This document shows positions 1 to 11,225 of a stretch of 64,000 nt of DNA, piece after piece. Positions within the stretch are counted from its first letter, which is position 1. Each line of letters starts with the position of its first letter. A model generated the notes under the pieces. It saw only the letters and a list, made by a program, of their open reading frames with translations, was not told the DNA's origin and did no database searches. A program made the translations under genes and the position numbers. The DNA is from Rhizophagus clarus (taxonomy: Eukaryota > Glomeromycota > Glomeromycetes > Glomerales > Glomeraceae). Location: positions 124,001-188,000 of the forward strand of contig BLAL01000074.1 in NCBI GenBank assembly GCA_015698045.1, in the 5' to 3' direction.

Positions 1-245
1 AAAGCCATAATTTAAATATTCAACTAATGATGAAAGCCACAACTAGTTAAATACTAGTTTAATACTTAAAAAGGCCAGATTTCAAACATTAAACAAAAAG
101 CCATCAATCAAACATTAAATAAAAAAGCCATTAATCATACGTTTAACAATAAAGCCATTAATCAGACATTTAATAAAAAGCCATTAATTAAACACTTAAT
201 AAAAAAGCTATTAATCAAACATTAAATAAAAAGCCATTAGCCAAA
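1..245. repeat. Short tandem repeat, about 26-27 bp unit
   Basis: Near-identical units of the form AAAAAGCCATTAATCAAACA plus TTAAAT follow one another from about 95 to 239, roughly 5.5 copies. More diverged copies with the AAAGCCA core lie at 1-94. Unit lengths vary between 26 and 27 bp through the leading A-run. No coding potential is visible. Confidence 0.85.
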
Positions 246-798
246 TCACCATAAATGCAACTTTAAAATCGCTAAATTCGGAATTTTAATTGCTGGTATT
301 GATAAAAATGGCTTGCATTAACAAAAATGGCTTAGTATTTGACAAAAAAGTTCAAAAAAACTAACAAAAGACTTTAAATTTCAGTTATTAATATATAGAA
401 TATGTTAAATTATTTATACCATTTTTAACCAAATAATTTAAAAGTCTTCTAAGATACATTGAGACTAAAAAATTTAACGTTTATTATAGCATATAAGATC
501 ATTTAAAGTATATAATTAAAAATACGGATTCATGTAATATTTTCAGGATATGTGTAATTCATCTTGACGCGTAAGCCCATTTATAGTACTGGAAGCAACT
601 TTATTAGCAAAAAAAAAGTTTTCTTATGGGTGTTTAAATCTGACGTGCGTCAGTTGTCATCTGATGCAAATTGACATCTGACGCACAACATATATATATG
701 TATTAACAGTTAATATTCACATCTAAATAATAAATGTATAATAAATTAAAAAATTATAAACCTTTATATTACTTACTACCAAATATAATTATAAATGG
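246..798. other. Intergenic AT-rich stretch
   Basis: No reading frame, RNA gene or clear element is visible. Around 641-685 there is a small clustered motif (TGACGTGCGTCAGTTGTCATC followed by TGATGCAAATTGACATCTGAC, written here in two pieces) with degenerate direct and inverted TGACRT cores. Its meaning is unknown. Confidence 0.5.
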
Positions 799-1427
799 AC
801 TTACATTCCATAATCCATTCCAAAAAAAAATGAATCAGAAGAGGTAAACACAACATGGAAAAGTTTTTCTTGTTTTATATTATTTAATATAAGCCAATCA
901 AGAAATGTTCTGAGAAGGACATTTCCTTCATCTGAATAGTTACTAAGTTGATTTAACAAGTTTGCTTCATCAATAATTAAAAATAGGCGAAGGTATGCTA
1001 TTATAATCCCTTTTAAGTGCATAAGAAATTTCAACAAGCATATAAGTAACAACATTAGCAGTAATTTCCTTCTTTGCATTTTTATCAAATAATAAATTGC
1101 TAAAATAAGGAAGTTTAATCTCAAGTTCCGCAAAGAATGATGTGAATTGCATGAAAATGAAATTATACAAATTTGCTTGAGAATTAAACGATCCTAGACG
1201 GCAGTTAATAAAAAGAGGTTTGAAATGGTTTTTTTCATTACTTCATGAACTAAGGTAGTTTTTCCAGAACTAGGTGGTCCTAAAATAACATGAAGTCGTG
1301 AAGTATCACTAAATACATTTGTGAATTGGCTAACTTCTCGCTTTCGGTTAAAAAAGGGATGAATAACTGTAATGAGCAATAGAGCTATTATAGTAGGCAA
1401 GTATTTGAAGGATTTGAAATTAAACAT
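799..1427 (-). pseudogene. Frameshifted, truncated P-loop ATPase (archaeal-type AAA ATPase family)
   Basis: Three frames in order encode one recognisable protein. Frame 1 (1427 to about 1215) starts with Met, has a hydrophobic stretch near residues 9-26 and a Walker A motif GPPSSGKTT. Frame 2 (about 1215-985) continues with PLFINCRLGSFNSQ. Frame 3 (about 985-799) carries the Walker B-like LFLIIDEANLL and the conserved FHVVFTSSDSFFF. One frameshift sits at the SN/PLFINC join (a missing base) and a second just before the Walker B strand. The frame ends at a GTAAGT that could be a splice donor, but I find no continuation, so the C-terminal half is missing. The family is a large group of STAND/archaeal-type ATPases in this fungal clade. 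What is seen is a decayed relic; a sequencing error is the main alternative to the frameshifts. Confidence 0.7.
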
Positions 1428-1751
1428 GACTGTATGCAGTGTAAGAAGTTAAAAATTATTACGCTGATCTAATTATTATATCAGATATACAATTATGACA
1501 ATAATTACATTATTTTTTTGAAACATTTTGATCACGTTAATAACGTTGTTAGATCATGTGTTACTGTGCTGTATTTTGATTGATTGATCACCAGAACGAA
1601 AACTGATGTCGTACCAATCATTTGTTGCTCACTTCCAAAAATGGTATAAACAAACGGAATTTGCCGCTCCGAAATTCATATAAATTTAACCATATTAAAC
1701 TTTTTAATTTCGGAATCCCCCCTTTCTCTTCTCTCTTTATTCGTATAAATA
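1428..1751. promoter_or_regulatory. Divergent intergenic region / F-box promoter
   Basis: This 324-bp gap separates the leftward ATPase relic from the rightward F-box gene. A TATA-like CATATAAATTTAA lies at about 1677-1689, some 65-75 nt before the F-box ATG; a second one (GGTATAAAC) is near 1642. Assignment is by position and sequence only. Confidence 0.4.
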
Positions 1752-3392
1752 ATGGCATGTTCAAAATTATTTTCAGGAGATATACCAGAGTTAATTAATA
1801 AAATTATAAAATACTTACGTTATGATAGTAAAACATTACATTCGTGTATACTCGTTAACAGATTATGGTGTCGTTTGGCAATTCCATTATTATGGGAAGA
1901 TCCATTTTTACATTATAAAGTAGTTCCAGATTTTATTGGAATTTTATTACATAATTTAAATGAAGATGATAAAACAAAATTAAATGAATATATAATAATT
2001 CATAATGACTTATTTCCTTCAAATACATTATTTAATTATCCTAGTTTTATTCAAAATTTAAATACAAGTAGAATTTTTTATTCTATTGGTAAATGGATTA
2101 AATCTGTTACAAAATATTTCATAAGAAATTTATCAGATTCACAAATATCAAACTTTAAAAAATTAATTTGGAGATCATTATTTCTTGTACTCATTAAGAA
2201 CGAAATAAACTTGCATAGTTTAGAAATTATACTTAATGATGCTAATGAAATTGAATTTTTTGATGAATTTCTTGAATTAATTTTACAAAATCCGAATTTT
2301 ATTTATAATATTAAAAATTTTAATTTTCGTACTTATGTTGATACAACTGAAGATATAATAAAATTTTTAGAACTTCTTCATTTTAATTGTAAATCAATCT
2401 CATCACTTCATTTTCGATTTTTATCATATTATAATAGAAATAACTATTCAATAATTGAAAAAGTTTTATCACGAATAATTGGTTCTCAAGAAAATCTCAG
2501 AATAATTTCATTTGCGAATTCTAGTTTCCCCTTATATCATTTATTATTATCATTAAGATATCTTAATTGTTCAAATACACTAAATACAATTATGTTTTAT
2601 GTGGTTAGTTTTGAAAATATAACTGTTTTAAGTGAGGTTTTCAATCAACTGAATGTTCTAGAATCAATTCATATTGTTTATTGTTATCATTTAGATTCCA
2701 AATTTATTCAACAAATTAAGAATATTTATAAACCATTTAAATTAAAATCTTTGATTCTAAGTCGTAATTTAGGAATTGAATCAATAAAATTTTTAATACA
2801 ATTATCTGGCAATTATTTAGAAAATATTGGTATTATAGGTGATGATAGGTTAGAACAAATATTACCATTAATCATAAAATATTGCAGCAAAATTAAGTAT
2901 TTGAATCCTATTGAGTTACAAGTTCAGAATCTTTATTTATTATTTGATTTAATTAAAAATATTACGCAAAATCTTAATTATCTTACAATTGGTCTTAGTT
3001 CTTATAATGGTTATGATAATGAGCATTTTAGTTCAATTATATTACTCAATTTAGGACAAATTCTTCCTTTTAAATTAGAGTATTTGAATTTAAGACTTGT
3101 ATTTAATACAAATGATTTAAAAATATTTTTAAAAAATTCTCAAAATACTTTTATTAAAAAATTATTAATCTATAATTATATAAAATATGATGAAAATGAA
3201 AATATTTTACCCTATATAGAAGAATATATTATGAAAAAGAAAAGAGTCAAGTATTTAGCTGTGTTAGAAAATTCAGGTAATTATTCGTTCGATAAAGTAG
3301 AAGTATTTCAATTATATGATATTCAAATTATATATTATTATGATTTGATTATTGATCCTCATCGTTATATAGAAGAAACTTATTTAAAATAA
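1752..3392 (+). CDS. F-box protein, 546 aa, with degenerate leucine-rich repeats
   Basis: Single exon. Residues about 9-52 form an F-box: IPELINKIIKYL, then LHSCILVNRLWCRLAIPLLW, the characteristic hydrophobic pattern and Trp residues of the family. In known F-box proteins this helix bundle binds Skp1 and docks the protein onto an SCF ubiquitin ligase, the rest of the protein choosing the substrate. The remainder (about 60-546) is rich in Leu, Ile and Asn and has weak leucine-rich spacing, for example LKSLILSRNLGIESIKFL, as usual for these fungal F-box proteins. The start is the first Met and is followed at once by the F-box. No intron is needed and no internal break is seen. Substrate and biological role cannot be told from sequence. 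Confidence 0.9.
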   Translation: MACSKLFSGDIPELINKIIKYLRYDSKTLHSCILVNRLWCRLAIPLLWEDPFLHYKVVPDFIGILLHNLNEDDKTKLNEYIIIHNDLFPSNTLFNYPSFIQNLNTSRIFYSIGKWIKSVTKYFIRNLSDSQISNFKKLIWRSLFLVLIKNEINLHSLEIILNDANEIEFFDEFLELILQNPNFIYNIKNFNFRTYVDTTEDIIKFLELLHFNCKSISSLHFRFLSYYNRNNYSIIEKVLSRIIGSQENLRIISFANSSFPLYHLLLSLRYLNCSNTLNTIMFYVVSFENITVLSEVFNQLNVLESIHIVYCYHLDSKFIQQIKNIYKPFKLKSLILSRNLGIESIKFLIQLSGNYLENIGIIGDDRLEQILPLIIKYCSKIKYLNPIELQVQNLYLLFDLIKNITQNLNYLTIGLSSYNGYDNEHFSSIILLNLGQILPFKLEYLNLRLVFNTNDLKIFLKNSQNTFIKKLLIYNYIKYDENENILPYIEEYIMKKKRVKYLAVLENSGNYSFDKVEVFQLYDIQIIYYYDLIIDPHRYIEETYLK

Positions 3393-3893
3393 GTTGCTGC
3401 AATATGTATATAGGAAGAGTTACGCAATGATACATATTTGACAAGTTAAATTATACAAGGTTATAATAGTGTAATACATTCATTTTTATAATTATGAATA
3501 GTAATTCGATAAAAAATTCGTTAGATATTTTTTTTGAAGCCTTTTTATATAAAATATTTGTTAGTAGTCATTGTAAAGAGGGTGTAATCATCTAATCAAA
3601 ACTGTTATGCTTTACATGTAATTGTTTATAGTAAATAGTTATTTTAGTTTATATTTCTTGTTCAAAATATGAAAAAATATACTTTATAAGTGTATATCTT
3701 TGTCAAAAGATTTTTTATTGTGCATATTGAAATAATCTTATTAATGTATTTTTGACATCTGATGAATATGATAAAAAAGCTGCAGGTTGACATAGCGATA
3801 CATCAATATTTTATAATTTGACTATACGTGAAATTATTTTGAATATTTTTTCTTCCACATACTAAAAATGACTGTTTAATTTTTCTTGAAATT
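3393..3893. other. 3' flank of F-box gene
   Basis: AT-rich; no polyadenylation signal can be singled out with confidence and no gene is visible before the BTB pseudogene begins. Confidence 0.4.
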
Positions 3894-5472
3894 AAGTCAA
3901 AATTACATTGAATTATTGAATGATGATGAACATTATGATATTAAAATTGAAGTTGACAAAGATCCTTACGTAAAAATATTTCATGTTCATATGAATATTT
4001 TGTTACCGTTCTCCATATTTACGACCGATTTTAGCTTTTAATAAAAAGAACAACGATAACGTATTGACTCATCTCAAATTATAAAATATTTCACCGGAAA
4101 TATTTCAAATTATTTTAGAGTAAGTTGTAAATTTAATATATCTTGTAAGAAGTTTATTAATTATTATTAATTTTTGTAATATACAATAGGTATACTTATA
4201 GTGGTATTCTTTCATTAACACGATCCTTCGGATTTTCTTAAAAACTTTGATCGCTGCAGATAACTTTCATCTTCAAGAATTAGTTGATTATTTATAAAAT
4301 ATTTAATAGAAAATGATTCCGAATGGATAGTACAATATTTTGGATCTACTCAACAAATTAGCTTAAAATCGAACCCAACTCGACTCGACTCTAAAATTTT
4401 TTTTAAGTCATATTGAATTTTACATATAATAATTTATTACAACTTCAATAATTTTGCACAAATTTAATCCCAAAAAAATATTTGAGTCATTTGATTTCAT
4501 TTTACTACCTAAAAAAAAGTTTTAATTTCACTCATTAAAAAGGATGTTTTACAAATGAAAAAGGTTGAATCAATATGGGAACATGTATTAAAATAGGGCC
4601 TTGCAAGCATCCTACTTCAATTCTAGATCCCAAAAATTGGTTAAATGATTTCAGTCTATGCATTACGTTTACTGCAATTTGATAAGCGGATATAAAGCCT
4701 TTTTTTTTCTATTTACAAAGAATCTTAAAAATGCATTGCCGTTTTACCGTTATATTAGATATAAATAGGATCAATTGGTGATTAGAATTCACTTACCGTA
4801 AAAAACATTTAAATCGATACACACTCATTATCAGTTATATATTATTCTAATCTTTCTGTAAATTCTCCTTCTGCTGCAAATTTCAAATTAAACTGTTCAA
4901 TATTCTCTTTTTTTTTTTATGAACATAAATCTAAATCAACTGAATGTGTACTTTAAAGAACATTCACACCACAATTAAATCTATCAATAAAGTTAATGCA
5001 CAATTAAGAAATAAGAATTTATTATTCAAATATTCGTTTAACTGAAATTTAATACAGAAATGAATATCCAATAAAAATATTAAAATGAATGGAATATGGA
5101 AGGAGTCAAAATAATTTATTATATTATTGGAGGAAAATTTAGAGGAAAGGATTTATTATCTTATGAAAGTAGTAAATTATTAAATATCATGAAAATTTAT
5201 GTATATTATAAAGACATTTAGTTAGATAGATTTATCTAATAATGAATATAGGATTCTTATTTTTCCCAATAACAGATAATCAAACAATAATTTATGTCTT
5301 CCAGTCTAGAAAGAATTTTTACAAATTTAAGGATGAAGACTATGAAATTACAAATTAAGAAAATATTGAATAACCTCTCACTACTTAAAACCTTTGAGAT
5401 AGAAGAATATGAAGTATTCCAAATTAATGATAAGAGATTTTCATTCCTTAAACTTGCTAAGAGAATACATTA
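3894..5472 (+). pseudogene. Decayed BTB-BACK-TLD domain protein
   Basis: Translated pieces in several frames line up in the order of the family. BTB: NYIELLNDDEHYDIKIEV, then after a one-base frameshift YRSPYLRPILAFNKKNNDNV and NISPEIFQIILE. A GTAAGT donor and a TAG acceptor flank the usual intron (about 4121-4190). Next come YTYSGI, then LIAADNFHLQELVDYL, an in-frame stop, and KYLIENDSEWIVQYFGSTQQ. The BACK-type segment gives KKVESIWEHVLK, a stop, then GLASHPTSILDPKNWLNDFS. The end of a TLD-like domain, FEIEEYEVFQI, closes it near 5472. Most of the TLD itself cannot be read. Several stops and shifts make it a pseudogene. An intact relative lies at 26421-28143. Confidence 0.75.
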
Positions 5473-6429
5473 ATACTATTAAAAATATCAATAATATCAT
5501 TGGATGATGTGATGAGCAAACAATGGAATTATTGTTACTTTAAAAACTATTAATTGTTGACATTTTATAAAATTTTCTCGTTTTTTATAAAGTACTTTTT
5601 TTATATAAAGGAAAAATCTTTACTAGTACCTCCTTAACTTCTTTCATTTTAATTAATAAAAGTATCTTGAAAATATTTCAATCACTCGTAATATTTTAAA
5701 CGTAATAAAAATTCATGCGTATTAAAATAAATAACATAAAAGAATTTTTTAAGACAGTGTAGTCGATTCCCTTGTGTTTTTTTTATCAGGAGAAATTATT
5801 AACCCTTGAAATGTTATAATCCCTTTTAGTTTAAGACCTTTTTTTTAGGATCTTTATTACATTTATTTACGATTCTTCCATATCTCCTGACAAAAATGAT
5901 GCATAATTAAATAATGATTTTCTACTAAATCTATTGTTGATTAATAACTTTGATAAAATTATTCTGAATTTTTTAAGAATATTTCAAAATCTTTTATATA
6001 TTAACAACTAGTGACGAGTAGAAAGTCATATTTTATTATACCATAAATGTATTGATGGACCAAATTTCACGCACTCGATTTGTTGAAGTTATCCTTTTTG
6101 TCAGAAAACGACGAATAACACGATTAGATGTTTCATCTTTAAGTAATACGTGTGACGTATAATTCTACGCAAGGTGATACACGTCGTCTAGTACGTGACG
6201 ATGTACAACGATAAAGTATTTCGATATCAATTAATGGTTATTTTAAGAAATACTGGTGGTTATATTAAAATGATAATAAGTTGGAGGAGTTTTATATTAT
6301 TTATTGTATAAATTTATTTGATTTTTGATTTTTTAAAACATGAAGTTTTTTAAATTAATGTAGGACTAAGAATTTTAGATTGTGAAGAAATATTATGATG
6401 TTGAGAGATTTGATTAAGGTTAAAGAATT
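5473..6429. other. Intergenic, nothing recognised
   Basis: AT-rich with no long frame. A slightly GC-richer patch at 6080-6220 contains several ACGTGT/GTACGTGAC-like words, but I can assign no function. Confidence 0.4.
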
Positions 6430-7312
6430 GAAGAATCAAGAACCAATTTTTGTATAAATGCGTATATTTGAGTAATTTTTCTCGATTATTTATTGATTTA
6501 TTTATTATTTTTTGTAAAGAAATTGGAAATTTTTATGCCGTTTCTCTAGGAATTTTCAGAGCCTTTTTATAAGAAAAAAATTTGAACAATCGTATGATTC
6601 AATTTTGGTGTGAAATACTCCAAAATTTGGATGAATGACATATTTTTAGAAGGTTACAAGACGCTTACTTGTCGAATCACAATGACAAGAAATAAAATGT
6701 ATGTTACATAATATTACATAAAATTTATTGTTTTTAGAAAATTAAATACTTCACCTTATTTTACTTATTTTATTAATAATTATGTCATTGCTTTATTGCC
6801 CACTTACGCTGGCATCGACTTGCATGGTTACCACCTTTCGTTGTTCCCTTTTTTTTATAAAGTTATTAATTATTATTAATTTAGATATTTATGCAACAAG
6901 TTGTGTATCGGTTTGCCTTTTTTTTTTTATTGTTAAATTTATGGATAAATAAACTTCGGATTGAAATTCCGAATACGGATCACATTAATTAATTTTCCAA
7001 AAATATAAGTGAAATACATTTCTTTGTTTTATTAAAATAAAATCTAAATAAACTGTAACTTCAGATATTGTGACCTTTAATATGTAATACGTGAAATCTA
7101 TCATGTATTTCGAAAAATATGTTAAATAAATTTGGTATAACTAGGAATTATTTTAAAGAAATGATAATTGCAGAAAATATTATGTTTTGCGTGGCGCTAT
7201 TTGTTAGTCTGCCGTCCGTGATCATGATATAATTACCGAAAGTTTTATATTACTATTATGAATATAAAATAGGAAAAAGTTTCAAAGTTGCATGATACGA
7301 AATTTTCAAACC

Positions 7313-7345
<33 letters not shown>

Positions 7346-8035
7346 AAATTTTTTAGGAAAAAAAGAAATAATTTACCTAAATTGGTTCATATTAACTATT
7401 TTTCTTTGATAAGATACTTTATTTAGGTTCTTTGTTTTATTTTATTTTATTTTATTTTATTTTATTTTATTTTATTTATTTTATTTATTTTTTTTTAAAA
7501 AAAAGTTTAAACAGATAACCCATTTTAAAACGCCAACATACATCAGACTTTAATTTTTTTTTAAGATTATTAATAAGATATCATTTGAAACCGGTTGGAA
7601 ACAAGTAAAATTGGTAAGATTCTTCTTTTGTGTGTATATATATAATAAATTCATTGTAAAAAAATTTTCTTTTAAAATCATGCAATAAATTTCTTTGTTC
7701 ATTTTATGTTTCACATATGATTATACCATTTATTTATCATTTGATCAAAATGAATCACATATTTTTTATAATAACAAAATATATGTATGTATTCTTTTTA
7801 ATCGTTCCTTTTACAGAATTTCATATCTTAAAAAAGTCTCATGAAATACGCCCTTGATGATCATATTGTTCTACCGCATTTTTTTGCATAATTCATTTAG
7901 ACGCCAAAATAAACATATTGAACCTCCTTTCCTTCGGATGTTAAACCACGAAAAAGGAAATTTTTCACGTGATATCTGGCCAAGATTATGTTACAAGTTT
8001 TGGCCAAGGATCTGCAATTTTTTAAGTATTGGCTA
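6430..8035 (+). repeat. Dispersed repeat family R1, copy 1
   Basis: Blocks of this stretch recur in the same order on the opposite strand at 13308-15745. They are a block around 6440-6560 (GAAATTGGAAATTTTTATG, GGAATTTTCAG), a block around 6820-6990 (TTGTTCCCTTTTTTTTATAA, CTTCGGATTGAAATTCCG, ATACGGATCAC), and the right end at 7835-8035 (ACGCCCTTGATGATCAT, GAACCTCCTTTCCTTCG, GGATCTGCAATTTTTTA). Partial same-strand relatives occur at 19440-20850 and 23930-24150. A T/A homopolymer palindrome (about 7311-7350) and a (TTTTA)n microsatellite (7431-7485) lie inside. No transposase frame survives, so the class is unknown. Confidence 0.65.
7431..7490. repeat. (TTTTA)n microsatellite
   Basis: About nine uninterrupted TTTTA units followed by TTTATTTA variants and a T-run. 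Confidence 0.9.
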
Positions 8036-8207
8036 AAATTATCTTCTTTGGAACGTTATATCCTATTTTTCTTAAGGAGCAATAATTTAATAAGAAGTCT
8101 AAAAATTTATATTCATGTTAATCACGTTGGGAATATCATTGGGTAAAAAATTTGATGTTGCAGACTTTTTTTTTGTATGGAAATTAATTATTTGTATACT
8201 CTAAATA

Positions 8208-8773
8208 CAGTCGCCTCTGGATATAACGAACCTGTATGTACCGAACACTCGATATACCGAACCCAAGTTTACAGAACCGATTTTTTATAATTATTTACAC
8301 TGGATATAATGAACTTTTATAATAAATTCCTATATACCGCATCCGAACTCGATTTGATCTGCCCCAATATATCAGCCATGTATTCGTTATACCGAACAAG
8401 TCATGTGATCATAACTAATTCAGGCCACTTTAATAGCGCTGACCAAGGTTATCAGTAATCAATAAACAAATGGTGATTTGTTCATGAAACTTTACGTTAT
8501 GCGAAATTATAATCTTGATTATGACTAGAAATTTGATTAGAATTATTTAGGACATAATTGATTCAATATATTAGATATATACTAAATCCTCCGGAGCAGA
8601 AGGTTCATTATATTCGTACAATATATTTATATAAATCATATGCTTGTTATTTTATTGGTCAAAATTTATATAACGAACTGTTCGGTATACAGTATAGGTG
8701 TTATATAACGAACCCATTCTATACCGAACAAAAATTGCTGGAACACTAGGTTCGTTATATCCAGACGCGACTG
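8208..8773. mobile_element. Non-autonomous pogo/Tigger-like (Tc1-mariner) element, 566 bp
   Basis: The left end CAGTCGCCTCTGGATATAAC-GAACCT and the reverse complement of the right end CAGTCGCGTCTGGATATAAC-GAACCT match at 25 of 26 positions. The element is flanked on both sides by TA (8206-8207 and 8774-8775), the target duplication of Tc1/mariner elements; the CAGT...TATAACGAAC terminus is typical of pogo-like transposons. Further ATATACCGAAC/ATAACGAAC words are scattered inside in both orientations. No transposase frame is present, so it would need a transposase from elsewhere. Confidence 0.8.
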
Positions 8774-9208
8774 TATATCGTTATATTATTAATATATAAT
8801 ATTAATAATCGACTTATTTGTCATACAAAGGATCTCGGATAGCATTGATGGAAGAGAATGCATCAAAAAATTGAATCATTTAATTAGAAAAACTTAGAAA
8901 TAATTAAAATTCGTGTCAACTACACTAAAAAGCATATTAATGATAAAAGGAAATTAAGAGAAATATTCGCTTGCAAAACTACAAAATAACGAATGATAGT
9001 ATTATTTCGTTTTTGTAGTGTAAATAAATTGGTTTCAGTTGTTTTCCGGTGTTTTTGGTATTTGGATAATTTGATTGATCGACAGATCACCTGATCACAA
9101 TAAGATGATTCTGGCCAAGTTTATAATTCCCACATGACTTTTTGGCCAGCATTTCCATTCGCTCTGCTTCGGACTACGGCAAATAGGCCTTCCTGAAATA
9201 AATTATGG
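8774..9208. other. Intergenic, nothing recognised
   Basis: AT-rich; no frame or element seen beyond a short AATAT/ATATT palindrome near 8785-8812. Confidence 0.4.
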
Positions 9209-9472
9209 TTAACTATCTTTATTATTTCTATAACTCAATTCCTTGAGGATGACTCTTTCTATCAAGTCATAAGGGAGATTAGTCTGTCCAAAAAATGATG
9301 GGCAATACCTGCTGAAATACTTGAAAATGTCTTTGTTTTTAATAGAAAGAACCTCTACAAGGGTTGTATCCAAGTGAATGAGAAATTGGATGCTATATTT
9401 ATGTTTGCTATCCGGAAGAAAAGAATGGAAAACTTTACTAGAATTTCTGGGATTAGGTCGATTTTCTGACAA
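9209..9472 (-). CDS. Unrecognised short open frame, possible gene fragment (87 aa)
   Basis: An 87-codon frame that is less biased and somewhat GC-richer than its surroundings, with ordinary amino-acid use (for example FLIHLDTTLVEVLSIKNKDI and YDLIERVILKELSYRN). I do not recognise a family. It has no obvious promoter, signal peptide or splice partners. It could be an exon of a decayed gene or a transposon fragment. It ends in a normal stop; the Met start is simply the first in frame. Confidence 0.3.
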   Translation of the reverse strand: MSENRPNPRNSSKVFHSFLPDSKHKYSIQFLIHLDTTLVEVLSIKNKDIFKYFSRYCPSFFGQTNLPYDLIERVILKELSYRNNKDS

Positions 9473-10300
9473 TCGAATTAATCGAAAGTCAATTTAGAAT
9501 CGATTAATCATAAAAAATCGAATCTATTATGTTTGTGGTAACTTTGGTCAATTTCACAGCGTCGGTCTGAATATAAACAATGAAAGTAGCTTAGCCTTTT
9601 AACAAATATATAAAATTTACGTGCATAATGGGTTAATAAATTTTAATTTTGGACGGCATTACGGATTTGCCCGAATTATGTATTAGTTTAAACTTTGAAA
9701 AATACAAATGAACACAAAAGATGTATTAATAAACTCATTATTGTAAATATGAAAACAAACTTTAAAAAAAACGATAATAAATGTATAACATTGATATACT
9801 TATATACAGTATACACATTTATAATATATATATATATATACATAAAAAATTGTAGTTATAGTGTCAAAAAAATTTTTGAAAGAGTACGATTTTCCATTAA
9901 ACATCCTTATCATTAAAATCATGTCTCTTCAAATGTCATGATTTTTATGGTACATAAAATCGATTAGGATCAACTAATTAAAATCAATCTTGTGTAATTG
10001 ATTCTCAGAATTAGAATCGATTCCAAACCATACCTGGGACTCACAATAGAATCTTATCTAAATTGTCATAGTAAATATGAATTTCATAATTACTGCTGTG
10101 GTGTGGTAAATCGAACTTGTACATGTTACGAGGATGATAAATGGCAATGTTAGTAGTTTAGATAGTTATAATGGACTATTAACATGGTATTATCCAAGCA
10201 AAATGAGCAAGAAAAAATGTTATGTTGTGATATAAAAAAACTAGAGATGAAAACTTGTCCTAAAGCGTTATTGAATGATCATCATATATCTAAATACTAC
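9473..10300. other. AT-rich stretch with scattered ATCGATT words
   Basis: AATCGATT-type words cluster at 9465-9530 and, inverted, at 9955-10030, suggesting the ends of a diverged inverted-repeat element, but I could not fix termini or a target duplication. A short (TA)n run lies at about 9821-9842. No gene is seen. Confidence 0.35.
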
Positions 10301-10918
10301 TAGGGTTGGATCGATCCTAGCAAAGACCGATTCTGCATCGGTCCTGGAACCGGTCTTTACGGTCTTCGGTCCGTAATTTGAGGACCGGTCTGGACCGAAA
10401 CCGATTAATGTAAGGTTTTTTTAGGGCTCCGAACAAAGAAAATTTTTCCTTATTTAGATACATTTTATAACGCTGGTCAGGAATTTCTTACTTTATTAGT
10501 AACTGACTGACATTATCATAATTCCAGCCATGAAAAATGCGTAGAGCTAATAGTAGATTTCTGCCAAAAATTTGTTATCTATTTATATTGTTCGGGTCCT
10601 GCTTTTTTTTTAAACAAAATGATGATCATGAAAATCCGTCATTTTTCTATTTCTTTATTAATAATTTCAATTTACTTATATTTCATTCATGGAATATTTA
10701 AATTTACATATCGTCAATTTGTCAAACGCCATTTAATACTTGTATTATATAATAATTATATTGTTTCTATTTATTGATGCAGTTAATTATCATTAAAACA
10801 TTAAAAACTTATTATGACGACCTGTATTGATGAATCACCTCATTGTTACTCTGTTCATATTAACGTAAATAATAAAAGACCAGTCTTCTTAGGACTGGAC
10901 CGGACCGATCTATCCCTA
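10301..10918. mobile_element. Non-autonomous hAT-like element, 618 bp, 8-bp TSD
   Basis: Termini are TAGGGTTGGATCGATCC and, inverted, TAGGGATAGATCGGTCC (13 of 17 matching). The element is bounded by a perfect 8-bp direct duplication, AATACTAC, at 10293-10300 and 10919-10926, the length made by hAT transposases. Subterminal regions are rich in GGACCGG/CCGGTCC words in both orientations, typical of transposase-binding repeats. No transposase frame is visible. Confidence 0.85.
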
Positions 10919-10993
10919 AATACTACCATGATATCTTATGGTTTGAATAATTAAAAAAATAAAGAAAACGGGTTAAATTTATTAACAAAAAAA

Positions 10994-11225
10994 TTGTCGG
11001 GATTTATACCTATCGGGATTTTGAGTTTCGGGATTTCGTACCATACTCCCCCTGTATATCACCTAAGTAACTATAAGCTAACCCTAAACTAACCAAGTAA
11101 TTCCAGTGTGATTATGCTAATAAAAAATTTTGAAGACCTGTCGGGATTTTGTACTTGTCGGGATTTTGGCCTGTCAGGATTTTGGGTGTCAGGATTTTGA
11201 GTTTCGGGATTCGGACGGCTCCCGA
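10994..11225. repeat. Foldback-type repeat made of GTCGGGATTTT units (copy 1)
   Basis: Iterated 15-18-bp units of the type CCTGTCGGGATTTTG flank a short centre. The left arm (10994-11045: GTCGGGATTTATACCTATCG, TTTCGGGATTTCGTACC) is in the orientation opposite to that seen in the copy at 38031-38418, while the right arm (11138-11225, ending GGACGGCTCCC) has the same orientation. The centre holds GCTAACCCTAAACTAACC (telomere-like). Arms look rearranged relative to copy 2. Confidence 0.65.
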
